From: Streptomyces sp. GKU 895 | Lineage (GTDB): Bacteria; Actinomycetota; Actinomycetes; Streptomycetales; Streptomycetaceae | Direction of reading: 5' to 3' | Length of the DNA: 64,000 bases | NCBI GenBank assembly: GCA_002027195.1 | Contig: MWJO01000024.1 | Span: forward strand, 1-64,000 | Shown here: piece by piece, positions 18,164 to 27,085 of the stretch | How positions within the stretch are numbered: position 1 is the first letter of the stretch | Layout: each line of letters begins with the position of its first letter | The notes under the pieces: model-generated | The model's input: only the letters and a program-made list of their open reading frames with translations | What the model was told of the DNA's origin: nothing | The model's database searches: none | Translations under genes and position numbers: made by a program

Positions 18164-18956
18164 TTACTTCGCAGTGGGAGGCGTGCGCCGGGCGCGCCGG
18201 AAGCCGCTGTCGCCCGCGGTGAGGCCCCCGTCCACGACGAGGGTGGTGCCGGTGATCCAGGAGGCGTCGCGGGAGGCGAGGAAGGTGATGGCGGCGGCGA
18301 TGTCCTCGGGCTCGCCGACGCGGCCGAGGGGGGTACAGCGGGCGGAGGAGGGCGAGTTCGTCGTCGCGGCCCTCCCAGGCGGTGGTGCGGACGGTGCCGG
18401 GGGCGACGAGGTTGACGCGGACGCCCCGCTCGGCGGCGTGCCCGGCGAGGGTGCGGGTCAGGGAGCCCAGGCCCGCCTTCGCGGCGCTGTAGGCGTGGTT
18501 GCCGAAGTCCGCGAGGCCGTTGACGGAGCCGACGTTGACGATCGCACCGCGGCCTGAGGCGGCCAGGTGGGGCAGGGCGGCGCGGGCGCAGCGGTAGGCG
18601 CCGGTGAGGGTGATGTCGAGGTCGGCCGTCCACGCCTCGTCGGGTTCGTCCTCGAAGAGCGGGGCGTCCGGCGTGCAGTGGAAGGCGTTGTTGACCAGGA
18701 CGTCGAGGGTGCCGAAGGCGGCGACCGCGTGGGCGACCGCCGCCTCGACCGCCGCCCGGTCGCCCACGTCACAGCCGTACGCCTCCGCCGCCAGGCCCTC
18801 GTCCCGCAGGCTCGCCGCGGTCTTCCCGGCCGCCTCGGTGTCCCGGTCGGTCACCAGCACGCGCGCGCCTTCCGCGGCGAACCGTCGGGCGGTGGCGGCG
18901 CCGATGCCGCGGGCGGCGCCGGTGAGGAGGACTCCGTACCCCTGGAAACGTGTCAT
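18164..18956 (-). CDS. Short-chain dehydrogenase/reductase (one frameshift)
   Basis: This SDR of about 263 residues has the cofactor motif [18 protein letters not shown], the NNA-type motif (VLVNNAFH), the serine region [14 protein letters not shown] and the catalytic pair in AYSAAKAG. Near 18328-18333 a run of six G (C on the coding strand) holds one base too many. Removing it gives [20 protein letters not shown] and [15 protein letters not shown], the classical SDR ending, with a stop at 18164. The corrected length is 792 nt. It oxidises or reduces an unknown alcohol or ketone with NAD(P)H. Confidence 0.82.
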
Positions 18957-18984
18957 GCGGCCGAACCGTAGGCGGCCCCGCCCG

Positions 18985-19902
18985 TCAGCGGTAGCCGGTG
19001 ACGTCGGCCGGCTTGCCGGCGTCCTGGACCTCCACGATGTAGCGCCACGCGTCGGGGCGGCTGCCGTCGAGGTCGGTGAAGCCGTAGATCCGGGCGAGGC
19101 CGCCGCTGGAGAGGGACTGTCCGTTGAGGCGGGACACGTCGGGGTCGGCGGCGAGGGCCGCGACCGCCCGGCCGACATAGCGCGGGGTCTCGGAGATGGC
19201 GAAGTGCGGGACCTGGGTGAGGGCGTCGCGCCAGTTGTCCTCACGTACGCCGAACCCTTCGAGCATCATCTCCGAGCGCAGCCAGCCCGGCGTGAGGGCG
19301 ACGGCGGTCGCCCCGCGCGGGCCCACCTCGTGGCTGAGCGCGAAGGCCATCCGCAGGACGGAGGACTTGGCCAGGTCGTAGAAGAAGGTGTTGCGGTAGT
19401 TCGCGCCGTTGTACTCGGCGGTGCCGTCGGTCATCTCGACGACCAGGCCGCCGGGGTGCCGCAGGAGGAGGGGCAGGGCGTGGTGGCTGGTGATCGCGTG
19501 GGTCTCGACGCCGAGCCTGAGCAGCCGCAGTCCGTTGTCGAGGTCGTGCTCCCACACCGGGCTCTCCCACTCGAAGAGCCGCTCGCCGCCCCAGACGTCG
19601 TTGACGAGGACGTCCAGGCGACCCTGTTCGTCGGCGATGCGGCCGACCAGCGCGCGGACCTGCGCCGGTTCCAGGTGGTCGGTGGGGACGGCGATCCCCT
19701 CGCCGCCCGCCTCGGTCACCAGGTCCGCGGAGTCCTCGATGGTCTCGGGGCGGTCGTACTCCGAGCGGCGTTCTCGCGTACTGCGTCCCGTGACGTACAC
19801 GGTGGCGCCGGCCGCCCCGAGCTCCACGGCGATGCCCCGCCCGGCTCCCCGTGTCGCCCCGGCGACCAGCGCGACCTTGCCCCTCAGCGGCTGTGCTGCC
19901 AT
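18985..19902 (-). CDS. Short-chain dehydrogenase/reductase
   Basis: This 305-residue SDR has the cofactor site ALVAGATRGAGRGIAVELG and an arginine-rich NADP-type loop (VTGRSTRERRSEYDR). Its catalytic Tyr/Lys lies in FFYDLAKSSV. It is longer than usual at both ends and has a variant NDVW where NNAG is usual, like a group of uncharacterised actinobacterial SDRs. It lies 28 bases upstream of the other SDR on the same strand, so the two may form an operon. The ATG at 19902 is preceded by a GGGAGG ribosome binding site. Confidence 0.82.
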   Translation of the reverse strand: MAAQPLRGKVALVAGATRGAGRGIAVELGAAGATVYVTGRSTRERRSEYDRPETIEDSADLVTEAGGEGIAVPTDHLEPAQVRALVGRIADEQGRLDVLVNDVWGGERLFEWESPVWEHDLDNGLRLLRLGVETHAITSHHALPLLLRHPGGLVVEMTDGTAEYNGANYRNTFFYDLAKSSVLRMAFALSHEVGPRGATAVALTPGWLRSEMMLEGFGVREDNWRDALTQVPHFAISETPRYVGRAVAALAADPDVSRLNGQSLSSGGLARIYGFTDLDGSRPDAWRYIVEVQDAGKPADVTGYR

Positions 19903-19944
19903 GTCCGAACCTCCCGTACGACCGTTGGTGTCGACTCCACGGTC

Positions 19945-19958
19945 TCCGGTAAGCCGGA
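19945..19958. promoter_or_regulatory. Palindrome upstream of the SDR gene
   Basis: TCCGGTAAGCCGGA is an inverted repeat with 5-bp arms, about 45 bp upstream of the SDR start at 19902. It sits where a promoter for that gene would be, so it may be an operator. No regulator gene is adjacent. Confidence 0.3.
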
Positions 19959-20005
19959 CATCTTCTGTCGCCTTTTACATCGGCTGCCGCGTTTTCAGGG
20001 CCGGG

Positions 20006-20380
20006 TCACCCGGCCGGGCGCAGCCGCTCGCCCAGTTCGTCGTCGTTCGCGACGATCCACACGTGCCCGCCCTGGTTGGTCTCGCGCACGAAGTCGCGCA
20101 GCGCCGCGCTCTCGTCCAGGTGGCGGGACACGTCCCCCACGACAGCGAGTCGCACCCGGTAGTTCACGAACTTCTGCAGGACCGCCCCGGCGACCCCCGA
20201 CCGCAGCCGGAAGAACTCCTCCGCGACGCGCTCGGCGGGCACGGCGACCACGTCGGCGCCCCGCCCCATGGCGTCTCCGACCAGGTCCAGCGCGGCGCGC
20301 TCGCCGTCGAGCGCGGGTCCGTCGGGCGTGCAGCGCAGCACGGTGACGCCATGGAGGTTCATGAGTTCGTCTGTGGTCAT
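20006..20380 (-). CDS. DUF4180 domain protein
   Basis: This 124-residue protein fits DUF4180 along its whole length, with AALDLVGDAMGRGADVVAVP, VVGDVSRHLDESAALRDFV and HVWIVANDDELGERL. The family is small, probably cytosolic, and has no established biochemical role. The ATG at 20380 has only a weak ribosome binding site. The gene stands alone between the SDR genes and the metallo-hydrolase, all on the same strand. I cannot assign a function. Confidence 0.7.
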   Translation of the reverse strand: MTTDELMNLHGVTVLRCTPDGPALDGERAALDLVGDAMGRGADVVAVPAERVAEEFFRLRSGVAGAVLQKFVNYRVRLAVVGDVSRHLDESAALRDFVRETNQGGHVWIVANDDELGERLRPAG

Positions 20381-20425
20381 GACAGGCGAGCCTAGCCGTG
20401 ACCCGCCATGGGCCCGGGGGGATTT

Positions 20426-21055
20426 TCAGTGCCCCCGGGCGATCCACTCCTCCAGGTGCGGGGCCTCCGCGCCGATGGTCGTGGAGTCACCGTGCCCGGT
20501 CAGGACCTTCGTCTCCGGCGGCAGCTCCAGCAGCCGGGCGCGGATCGAGTCGATGATCGTCGGGAAGTGGCTGTACGACCGTCCCGTCGCCCCCGGTCCG
20601 CCGGCGAACAGCGTGTCGCCCGTGAAGACGGTGGCGAGCCCGGGGTCGTAGAGGCAGACCGCGCCGGGCGCGTGCCCGGGGGTGTGCAGGACCCTCAGGT
20701 CGGCGCCCGCCGCCTCGATGACCTGGCCGTCCTGGAGGTGGGCGTCGGGGTCGCGGTCGGGGTGGGTCTGCTTCCACAGCGGCAGGTCGTCGGGGTGCAG
20801 CCAGATGGTGGCGCCGGTGAGGTCCGCCAGTTCGGGCGCGGCGTCGATGTGGTCGTTGTGGGCGTGGGTGCACACGATCGCCGTCAGGCGACGGTCGCCC
20901 ACGGCTTCGGCGATCGCCCGGGCGTCGTGCGCGGCGTCGATGACGACGACCTCGTGTTCGTCGCCGACGATCCACACGTTGTTGTCGACGTCCCAGGTGC
21001 CGCCGTCCAGGCTGAACTGGCCGGAGGTGACGAGGCGTTCGATGCGGGCGGTCAT
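20426..21055 (-). CDS. MBL-fold metallo-hydrolase, partner of the mycothiol dehydrogenase
   Basis: This 209-residue metallo-beta-lactamase-fold enzyme has the metal motif CTHAHNDHID (about residues 61-70), HTPGHAPG (about 123-130) and VFTGDTLFAGG. Its start codon overlaps the stop of the S-(hydroxymethyl)mycothiol dehydrogenase gene by one base (TGATG), so the two are translationally coupled. By analogy with glutathione systems, where FrmB or glyoxalase II hydrolyses S-formylglutathione, it probably hydrolyses S-formylmycothiol to formate and mycothiol. That role is inferred from context and family. Confidence 0.85.
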   Translation of the reverse strand: MTARIERLVTSGQFSLDGGTWDVDNNVWIVGDEHEVVVIDAAHDARAIAEAVGDRRLTAIVCTHAHNDHIDAAPELADLTGATIWLHPDDLPLWKQTHPDRDPDAHLQDGQVIEAAGADLRVLHTPGHAPGAVCLYDPGLATVFTGDTLFAGGPGATGRSYSHFPTIIDSIRARLLELPPETKVLTGHGDSTTIGAEAPHLEEWIARGH

Positions 21056-22140
21056 CAGAGCACCACCACCGAGCGCAGGACATCGCCGTGGTGCATGCGC
21101 TCGAACGCCTTCTCCACGTCGGTGAGTTCGATGGTCTCGGTCACGAACGCCTCCAGGTCCAGGCGGCCTTGCAGATGCAGGTCGATCAGCATGGGGAAGT
21201 CGCGGCTGGGCAGGCAGTCGCCGTACCAGGAGGACTTCAGCGCGCCGCCGCGGCCGAACACGTCCAGCAGCGGCAGTTCGAGCTTCATCTCCGGGGTGGG
21301 GACGCCGACGAGGACGACGGTGCCGGCGAGGTCGCGGGCGTAGAAGGCCTGCTGGTAGGTCTCCGGGCGGCCCACCGCCTCGATGACGACGTCGGCGCCG
21401 AAGCCGCCGGTCAGCTCGCGGATCGCCTCCACGGCGTCCGTCTCACGCGAGTTGACCGTGTGGGTGGCGCCCATGGTGCGGGCCTTCTCCAGTTTGCGGT
21501 CGTCGATGTCCACCGCGATGATCCGCGCCGCACCCGCGAGGCTCGACCCGGCGATCGCCGCGTCCCCGACGCCGCCGCAGCCGATGACGGCGACGGTGTC
21601 GCCCCGGCCGACGTTGCCGGTGTTGATCGCGGCGCCGATGCCGGCCATCACTCCGCAGCCGAGCAGGCCCGCGACCTGCGGGGAGACCGACGGGTCGACC
21701 TTGGTGCACTGGCCGGCCGCGACCAGCGTCTTCTCCGCGAACGCGCCGATTCCCAGGGCCGGCGACAGCTCGGTGCCGTCGGTCAGCGTCATCTTCTGCT
21801 TGGCGTTGTGGGTGTCGAAGCAGTACCAGGGGCGCCCGCGCAGACAGGCCCGGCACTGCCCGCACACCGCACGCCAGTTGAGGATCACGAAGTCACCGGG
21901 CGCGACGTCGGTGACGCCCTCCCCCACCGACTCCACGACACCCGCGGCCTCATGGCCGAGCAGGAAGGGGAAGTCGTCGTTGATGCCGCCCTGTTTGTAG
22001 TGCAGGTCGGTGTGGCAGACACCGCACGCCTGGATCTGCACCACGGCCTCACCCGGTCCCGGGTCGGGTACCACGATCGTCTCCACCCGGACCGGCTCGT
22101 CCTTGCCCGGTGCGATCACGCCGCGTACTTCCTGCGCCAT
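21055..22140 (-). CDS. S-(hydroxymethyl)mycothiol dehydrogenase
   Basis: This 361-residue zinc-dependent medium-chain alcohol dehydrogenase corresponds to the mycothiol-dependent formaldehyde dehydrogenase (also called MscR or AdhE2). Catalytic zinc ligands lie in CGVCHTDLH and [15 protein letters not shown]. The structural zinc cluster is [15 protein letters not shown], and the NAD-binding motif is [12 protein letters not shown]. It oxidises the adduct of formaldehyde and mycothiol to S-formylmycothiol, and it can also reduce S-nitrosomycothiol. The coupled downstream metallo-hydrolase would finish the pathway. Mycothiol is made only by actinobacteria, which supports the taxonomic assignment. 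Confidence 0.92.
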   Translation of the reverse strand: MAQEVRGVIAPGKDEPVRVETIVVPDPGPGEAVVQIQACGVCHTDLHYKQGGINDDFPFLLGHEAAGVVESVGEGVTDVAPGDFVILNWRAVCGQCRACLRGRPWYCFDTHNAKQKMTLTDGTELSPALGIGAFAEKTLVAAGQCTKVDPSVSPQVAGLLGCGVMAGIGAAINTGNVGRGDTVAVIGCGGVGDAAIAGSSLAGAARIIAVDIDDRKLEKARTMGATHTVNSRETDAVEAIRELTGGFGADVVIEAVGRPETYQQAFYARDLAGTVVLVGVPTPEMKLELPLLDVFGRGGALKSSWYGDCLPSRDFPMLIDLHLQGRLDLEAFVTETIELTDVEKAFERMHHGDVLRSVVVL

Positions 22141-22230
22141 GGTGGTGAACCCTTCATTCGGCCCTGTCGTTCCTCCCCCGACCCTACGGGTAACCGATCA
22201 GTAACGGCACGGGAAGCGGAGCCCTCCGGC

Positions 22231-22662
22231 TCAGGTCAGGAACTCGCGTACGGCCCGGCCGAGCGCCGGCTCGTCGTGGGTGTCCGCCGCGCCCGGGACC
22301 AGCAGCCGGTGCGGTACATGGACCAGGGTCTCGGCGACGTGCCCCGCCGCGATCCCCGGCCGGCCCGGTCCGACGAGGACGACGTCCGCGCGGTCGGCGG
22401 CGAGGACGGCCGTGCGCGGGCCGATCTCGTCGAAGGGACGGACGGTGGTCGCGTAGAGCACCGTCACGTCCAGCCCGGCGGTGGCGCGCAGCACCGGGTC
22501 GGGCGTGGCGCCGACCGCGAGGGCCACGCCGCCGAGCCCTTCCCGTACGCGTTCGAAGCCCTGCCCGCCGCCGCGCGGCTCGGCGTGGGACCCGGCGGAG
22601 ACGTGCACGTACGCCCGCTCCCCGTCCCGCACCGCGCTCAGCACCCCCTTTGACAAGTCCAC
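22231..22662 (-). pseudogene. Transketolase C-terminal fragment
   Basis: The 143 residues resemble only the C-terminal part of a transketolase-like protein: GVALAVGATPDPVLRATAGL and DVTVLYATTVRPFD are typical of the Transketolase_C domain. A normal enzyme would need at least 300-600 residues and the thiamine diphosphate-binding part. Upstream there are only about 70 bases before the YtfJ gene, so the rest is missing rather than frameshifted. A GTG at 22662 could start translation. It is most likely a deletion remnant, although a small stand-alone domain cannot be excluded. Confidence 0.55.
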
Positions 22663-22733
22663 AGGAATGTGGCTGTCTCCTTGCCTGGTCCGGATGCCTC
22701 GAGTCCCCGACCTCGGCGGGGTGAACTCCGGGA

Positions 22734-23162
22734 TCAGGGGCGGCGGTTGCGCTTGCGCACCAGGGCACGTACCGACCTCGACCCCACGATGCCGACCAGC
22801 ATGCCCGCGAGCGGGAGCGCGAGGTCGACCCAGGGGTCGCGGATGGGCTTGTAGACGGCCGCGCCGTCCTTGATCTCGATATAGCCGAGCGGCCGGGCGT
22901 CGACACCGCCTCCCCCGCCGCCTCCCTCGCCGCTCAGCGCGGCGCCACTCCCCTGCCCCGCACCACCGCCGAAACCGAAACTGACCCGGGCGACGGGGAC
23001 GACGGTGATGCCGTCCCCGGTGATCGGCTCGCCGTACACCGCGCTGACGGTGGCCTTGCCACCGAGCTTCTCGGCGAGGCGTTCCAGCAGGGTGGTGGAG
23101 GCGTCGACGGCGCCGAGTTCGGTGGACGGCGTGGACGCGGAGGTCTCCTGGGCTGCGGTCAT
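22734..23162 (-). CDS. YtfJ/GerW family sporulation protein
   Basis: This 142-residue protein has the YtfJ domain (LLERLAEKLGGKATVSAVYG, then VVPVARVSFGFGGGAGQG and a Gly-rich loop). Near the C-terminus is a hydrophobic segment (LALPLAGMLVGIVG, about residues 115-130) followed by a basic tail (VRKRNRRP). The family is found in endospore formers and in Streptomyces, where it is linked to spore development; the molecular role is unknown. The ATG at 23162 is used. It probably sits at the membrane with its soluble domain inside the cell. Confidence 0.8.
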   Translation of the reverse strand: MTAAQETSASTPSTELGAVDASTTLLERLAEKLGGKATVSAVYGEPITGDGITVVPVARVSFGFGGGAGQGSGAALSGEGGGGGGGVDARPLGYIEIKDGAAVYKPIRDPWVDLALPLAGMLVGIVGSRSVRALVRKRNRRP

Positions 23163-23215
23163 CGCCTCACCCTAGGCCGGAAGCCGCCGCTCCGGCAGGG
23201 GAGTTGACGTTTGCC

Positions 23216-24054
23216 CTAGCTCTCCAGGCGGCGCAGCCGTTCGGCGTCACCGGTGCGCGGGCAGGTGGAGCAGGCCTCGGCCGGGCGGATCGCGTAGAAC
23301 ATGCAGCAGCCGGTACGGGTCCGGGTCGGATGGCGGCGGCCGTCCGACCGGCCAGATGGCGGAAGTCGGCGCCGGTGGGGTACGGCGGTACGGCCATCGG
23401 CAGCACCTCGGTGGCGGCTCTGATCGCGGCGCCTTCCTGGCCGAGCATCCGTCCGAGATACCACAGGGCGGAGACGAGGTCGTCGGAGACCATGCCCCAC
23501 AGCGCACGTGAGCGGCGGCGCGCGACGGGTCCGATCGCGGCGAGCAGGGGACGCATGTGGTCGGCGAGCGCCATCCTCAACTGGGCGCGCAGCTGCTCCT
23601 CCTGAGGGAGGGTCAGGGCGCCGGGCCGTCCGGCCACCGGGTCGCCGGCCAGACAGGCGAGTTCGCTTCCGGGGTTGATGGTGTACGTCCCCGAGGCGAG
23701 GTCGAGGCGGAGATCCTCGGGGCGAATGCGCGGCACCCGGCGTTCGAGGTACCAGGGGCCGCCCATGAGCATGCCGACGGTCCAGGCGTAGTCGTGCAGG
23801 GCGCGGGAGGCGGCGACGTCCGGGCGGGGGCGCACACCGTAGCGATCGTGAACGCGGGCCGCCTCCGCCTCGACGAAGGCGTCCAGCGCGCCGCGGTCGG
23901 TGGCCAACTCGGCAGCCGTCACGCCGCCTTGCGCCCCCGCCGCACGGTCGACCCGTACGTCCAGCGCGTCACAGACGCCCGCGAGCCGCCGATAGACGTC
24001 ACCCAGGGCTTGGGCGACGGCACCGTCCGGCGAGGTCTTCAGGGCCACGGGCAT
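23216..24054 (-). CDS. FhuF-type [2Fe-2S] ferric-siderophore reductase (one frameshift)
   Basis: This protein of about 279 residues ends with CCMFYAIRPAEACSTCP, the C-C-X10-C-X2-C cluster motif of FhuF-like siderophore-iron reductases. The family reduces Fe(III)-siderophore in the cytoplasm and so releases iron. The main frame fails near 23340; adding one base joins FRHLAGR to the cysteine-rich end and gives 840 nt. The ATG at 24054 was chosen because GGGGAG lies six bases upstream, although a GTG at 24069 is possible. It is divergent from the siderophore importer, with iron boxes between them, so it should be induced when iron is scarce. Confidence 0.85.
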
Positions 24055-24080
24055 CGACGCGCTCCCCACAGAGTGATTTG

Positions 24081-24100
24081 ATAGGCAAGGCTTACCTTAT
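24081..24100 (-). promoter_or_regulatory. Iron box (DmdR1/IdeR type) for the FhuF gene
   Basis: TAGGCAAGGCTTACCTTA (24082-24099) is close to the IdeR/DmdR1 consensus of a 19-bp palindrome built on TTAGG and CCTAA. It lies about 30 bp upstream of the FhuF start. On the minus strand, TTGATC and CCTATC could be promoter boxes with the iron box between them. Binding of the iron-loaded repressor would block transcription. Confidence 0.75.
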
Positions 24101-24160
24101 CTCGATCAAGAGATCTCCACGTCAGGCCGCACCACAGCATTCTCACAGCCGGTTGAAAAC

Positions 24161-24181
24161 TAAAGCAAGGCTCACCTAAGC
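24161..24181 (+). promoter_or_regulatory. Iron box and promoter for the siderophore importer
   Basis: TAAAGCAAGGCTCACCTAA (24161-24179) matches the same iron-box pattern. TTGAAA at 24153-24158 and CTAAGC at 24176-24181 could be -35 and -10 boxes 17 bp apart. The box would then cover the spacer and the -10. Transcription would start at or next to the GTG at 24191, so the mRNA may be leaderless; no Shine-Dalgarno sequence is seen. Confidence 0.75.
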
Positions 24182-24190
24182 TCACCGCTC

Positions 24191-25219
24191 GTGACTGCGA
24201 CCCAACGGGGTGCACCCGCCACAGGTGTGCCCTTCCGTGCCTTCAGGCACATACCGCTGCTCCTGGCCGGCCTCGCCGCCCTGAGCCTGTGCACCGCGCT
24301 GAGCCTCGCGCTCGGCGCCCGCTCCGTACCGATCCGTACCGTGGTCGACGCCCTCTTCGGCGGCGCCCACGGGCGGGACGCGCTCGTCGTGACCGGTCTG
24401 CGGCTGCCGCGGACGGTCATCGGCCTCGCGGTCGGCGCCGCGTCGGGCGTCGCCGGTGCCGTTGCGCAGGCAATCACCCGCAACCCGCTCGCCTCGCCGA
24501 CGACCCTCGGCATCAACGCGGGCGCGTCCTTCGCGGTCGTCGTCGCGATCTTCGCCCTGAAGCTCAACGACCCGGTCGAATATGTGTGGTTCGCGTTCGC
24601 CGGGGCCGCCGCGGCCGCCCTGTTCGCGCAGGCACTGGCCCGCCGCGCGGGGGACATCGATCCCGTACGGCTCGCGCTGGGCGGCACCGTGCTCCAACTC
24701 GTGCTGCTGTCCTGGACATCCGCGGTGATGCTGCTCAACCAGCGCACCCTCGACGAGGCCCGCTTCTGGCTCGCCGGTTCCCTGGCCGGGCGCCCGCTCG
24801 ACACGCTGTGGCCGGTCCTGCCGACACTGCTGCTCGGGATCGTCGTCGCGCTGGCCGTCTCCCCCGCTCTCAACGCCCTTGCCCTGGGCGACGATTCGGC
24901 CCAGTCCCTCGGTGTCCCGGTGGCCCGCGTCCGGCTCGCGGGCGGCATCGCGGTCGTCCTGCTCGCCGGGTCGGCGGTCGCGGTGACGGGGCCGGTCGCC
25001 TTCATCGGCCTGGCCGCTCCCCATCTCGTACGGCCGCTGCTCGGCGGCGACCACCGGCTGCTGCTGCCCGGCTGTCTGATCGCGGGTCCCCTGCTCCTGC
25101 TGTCGGCCGATGTGCTCGGCCGGATGGTGCTGCGCCCCTCGGAGCTGGAGGTCGGCATCGTGACCGCGTTCCTGGGCGCGCCCCTGCTGGCAGTGCTGGC
25201 CCGGAAGGTGGCCCGATGA
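24191..25219 (+). CDS. Iron-siderophore ABC transporter permease (FecCD type)
   Basis: This 342-residue membrane protein of the BtuC/FecCD family has about nine to ten hydrophobic segments. Family signatures include LRLPRTVIGLAVGAASGVAG, ITRNPLASPTTLGINAGASF and GPVAFIGLAAPHLVRPLLGG. With the next permease it would form the channel for ferric siderophore uptake. The GTG at 24191 has no Shine-Dalgarno sequence but lies right behind an iron-regulated promoter. The gene ends with a 4-base ATGA overlap to the next. Confidence 0.9.
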   Translation: MTATQRGAPATGVPFRAFRHIPLLLAGLAALSLCTALSLALGARSVPIRTVVDALFGGAHGRDALVVTGLRLPRTVIGLAVGAASGVAGAVAQAITRNPLASPTTLGINAGASFAVVVAIFALKLNDPVEYVWFAFAGAAAAALFAQALARRAGDIDPVRLALGGTVLQLVLLSWTSAVMLLNQRTLDEARFWLAGSLAGRPLDTLWPVLPTLLLGIVVALAVSPALNALALGDDSAQSLGVPVARVRLAGGIAVVLLAGSAVAVTGPVAFIGLAAPHLVRPLLGGDHRLLLPGCLIAGPLLLLSADVLGRMVLRPSELEVGIVTAFLGAPLLAVLARKVAR

Positions 25220-26222
25220 GCGGCATCCGTACCCGGGTCCCTCTCTTCGCCGCCCTCGGACTTCTGGCGCTCTTCGCACTGCTCACCGTCTCCCTGACGA
25301 CCGGTGAGATGCGCATCCCGGCCGGCACGGCCCTGCGTGCCCTCGTCGGGCTCGGCGACCGGGGTGACGTCCTGGTGGTGCAGCAGTTCCGGGCGCCCCG
25401 CGCGCTGGCGGCGATCGCCGGCGGTGCCGGGCTCGGGGTCGCGGGCTGTGTGCTGCAGCGGCTGTTCCGCAATCCGCTGGCGTCCCCGGACGTCATGGGG
25501 GTGACCGGCGGGGCCTCGCTGGGCGCGGTCGCGCTCCTCGCGGCCGGCGCCTCGCAGACCCTGATCCCCGTGGGCGCGCTGGCCGGCGGGCTCCTGTCGG
25601 CCCTGCTGCTCGGCGTGTTCGCCTGGGGCTCCGGGCTCTCCGTCACCCGCCTTGTGCTCACCGGCCTCGCGGTCCAGGCGGCCTCGCGGCCGCCGTGAAC
25701 CTGATGATCGTGCGCTTCCCGGCCGAGCTCGCCGGGTCGGCGCTGCAGTGGACGACGGGGTCGGTGTACGGGCGGACGTGGACGGAGGTGTGGGGAGCGG
25801 GCGGCGCCCTGCTGGTCGCGCTCGCCGCCGCGCTCGTCCTGCACCGCCGCCTGGCCGTGCTCGACCTCGGGGACGACTCGGCGGGCGCCCTCGGCCTCAA
25901 CACGGCCACCGCACGCCTCCAACTCCTCCTCCTGGCCGTCGTGTTGGCGTCCCTGGCCGCCTCCCTCGCCGGTCCCGTCACCTTCGTCGCGCTCGCCGTG
26001 CCGCACATCGTGCGCTTCCTCACCGGGCCGCCGACCGCGGTGTCCCTCGCCCTCGCCGCCCTCACCGGCGCCGTACTTCTGCTCGCCTCCGACCTGGTGG
26101 TGCAGCACCTGCTGCCGATCGAGGGGCTGCCGGTCGGCGCGGTGACGGCCACGCTCGGCGCGCCCTGGCTGCTGGTGCTGATGTTCCGGCAGAGCTCACC
26201 CGTCCGGAGGACCCACGCATGA
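25216..26222 (+). CDS. Iron-siderophore ABC transporter permease, second subunit (one frameshift)
   Basis: This second FecCD-type permease, about 335 residues, includes LQRLFRNPLASPDVMGVTGG, then GPVTFVALAVPHIVRFLTG. Near 25678-25682 one G appears to be missing; restoring it turns AVQAASRPP-stop into AVQAGLAAAVNLMIV and keeps the family sequence. The corrected length is 1008 nt. Its start ATG overlaps the previous stop and its stop overlaps the ATPase start, both as ATGA, so all three proteins should be translated in coupled fashion. Confidence 0.88.
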
Positions 26223-27052
26223 CCGCAAAGACGCCAGTGACCACGCCCAACCAGCTCGCCACCGAGGCCCTCGACCTCCGCTACGGCGACCGGCTCGTCG
26301 TCGGCGGCCTCGACCTCACCCTCCCGGGCGGTGCCGTCACCGCGATCGTCGGCCCCAACGCCTGCGGCAAGTCGACGCTGCTGCGCGGCCTGAGCCGCCT
26401 GCTGGCCCCGGCCGCGGGCACCGTCACCCTCGACGGCTCCGACATCCACCGCATGCCGGCGAAGGCCCTCGCGCTGCGCATGGGCCTGCTGCCGCAGCAG
26501 CCGGTCACCCCGGAGGCGATCACCGTCGAGGCTCTCGTACGGCTGGGCCGCTACCCGCACCAACGGCTGCTGAGCCCCTGGTCGGCGGCCGACCAGAAGG
26601 CGGTCGACGAGGCTCTGGAGCGCACCGGCACCGCGTCCCTGCGCGACCAGCCCGTGGACCGGCTCTCCGGCGGTCAGCGGCAACGCGCCTGGATCGCCCT
26701 GGCGTTGGCGCAGGACACCGAGCTGCTCCTGCTCGACGAACCCACCACCTTCCTCGATCTCCGGCACCAGCTCGACGTGCTCGACCTGGTCGCCGAACTG
26801 CACGCCGAGGCGGGCCGCACCGTGGTGATGGTGCTGCACGACCTCGGACAGGCCGCCCGTTACGCGGACCACATGGTGGTCCTCAAGGACGGCCGGCTCG
26901 CCGCCGCCGGAGCCCCGGCGGACGTCCTCGACGCGGAGCTGGTCAAGTCCGTGTTCGACGTGGACTGCCGGGTCGTCCCCGACCCGGAGACCGGCACCCC
27001 GCTGGTCGTCCCGAGAAGCAGCGCGGCCCGGCGCTCCACCACGGCCGCCTGA
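26219..27052 (+). CDS. Iron-siderophore ABC transporter ATPase (FecE type)
   Basis: This 277-residue ATPase has Walker A VGPNACGKSTLLRGLSRLL (about residues 41-59), a Q-loop in LLPQQPVTP, signature LSGGQRQRAWIALALAQD, Walker B LLLLDEPTTFLD and switch histidine VLHDLGQAARYADH. The order and sequence are those of FecE/FepC-like siderophore importers. It energises the two upstream permeases. The ATG at 26219 overlaps the permease stop by four bases. Confidence 0.92.
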   Translation: MTAKTPVTTPNQLATEALDLRYGDRLVVGGLDLTLPGGAVTAIVGPNACGKSTLLRGLSRLLAPAAGTVTLDGSDIHRMPAKALALRMGLLPQQPVTPEAITVEALVRLGRYPHQRLLSPWSAADQKAVDEALERTGTASLRDQPVDRLSGGQRQRAWIALALAQDTELLLLDEPTTFLDLRHQLDVLDLVAELHAEAGRTVVMVLHDLGQAARYADHMVVLKDGRLAAAGAPADVLDAELVKSVFDVDCRVVPDPETGTPLVVPRSSAARRSTTAA

Positions 27053-27085
27053 CCCGCTCACCTACCCAGAAAGAACCCACCCCCC

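Noticed and set aside
16803-19244. An 813-codon minus-strand frame joining SDR and MFS sequences
   Set aside because: It exists only because one extra base in the C run at 18328-18333 shifts the SDR gene. With the base removed, the SDR ends normally at 18164 and the MFS gene starts separately.
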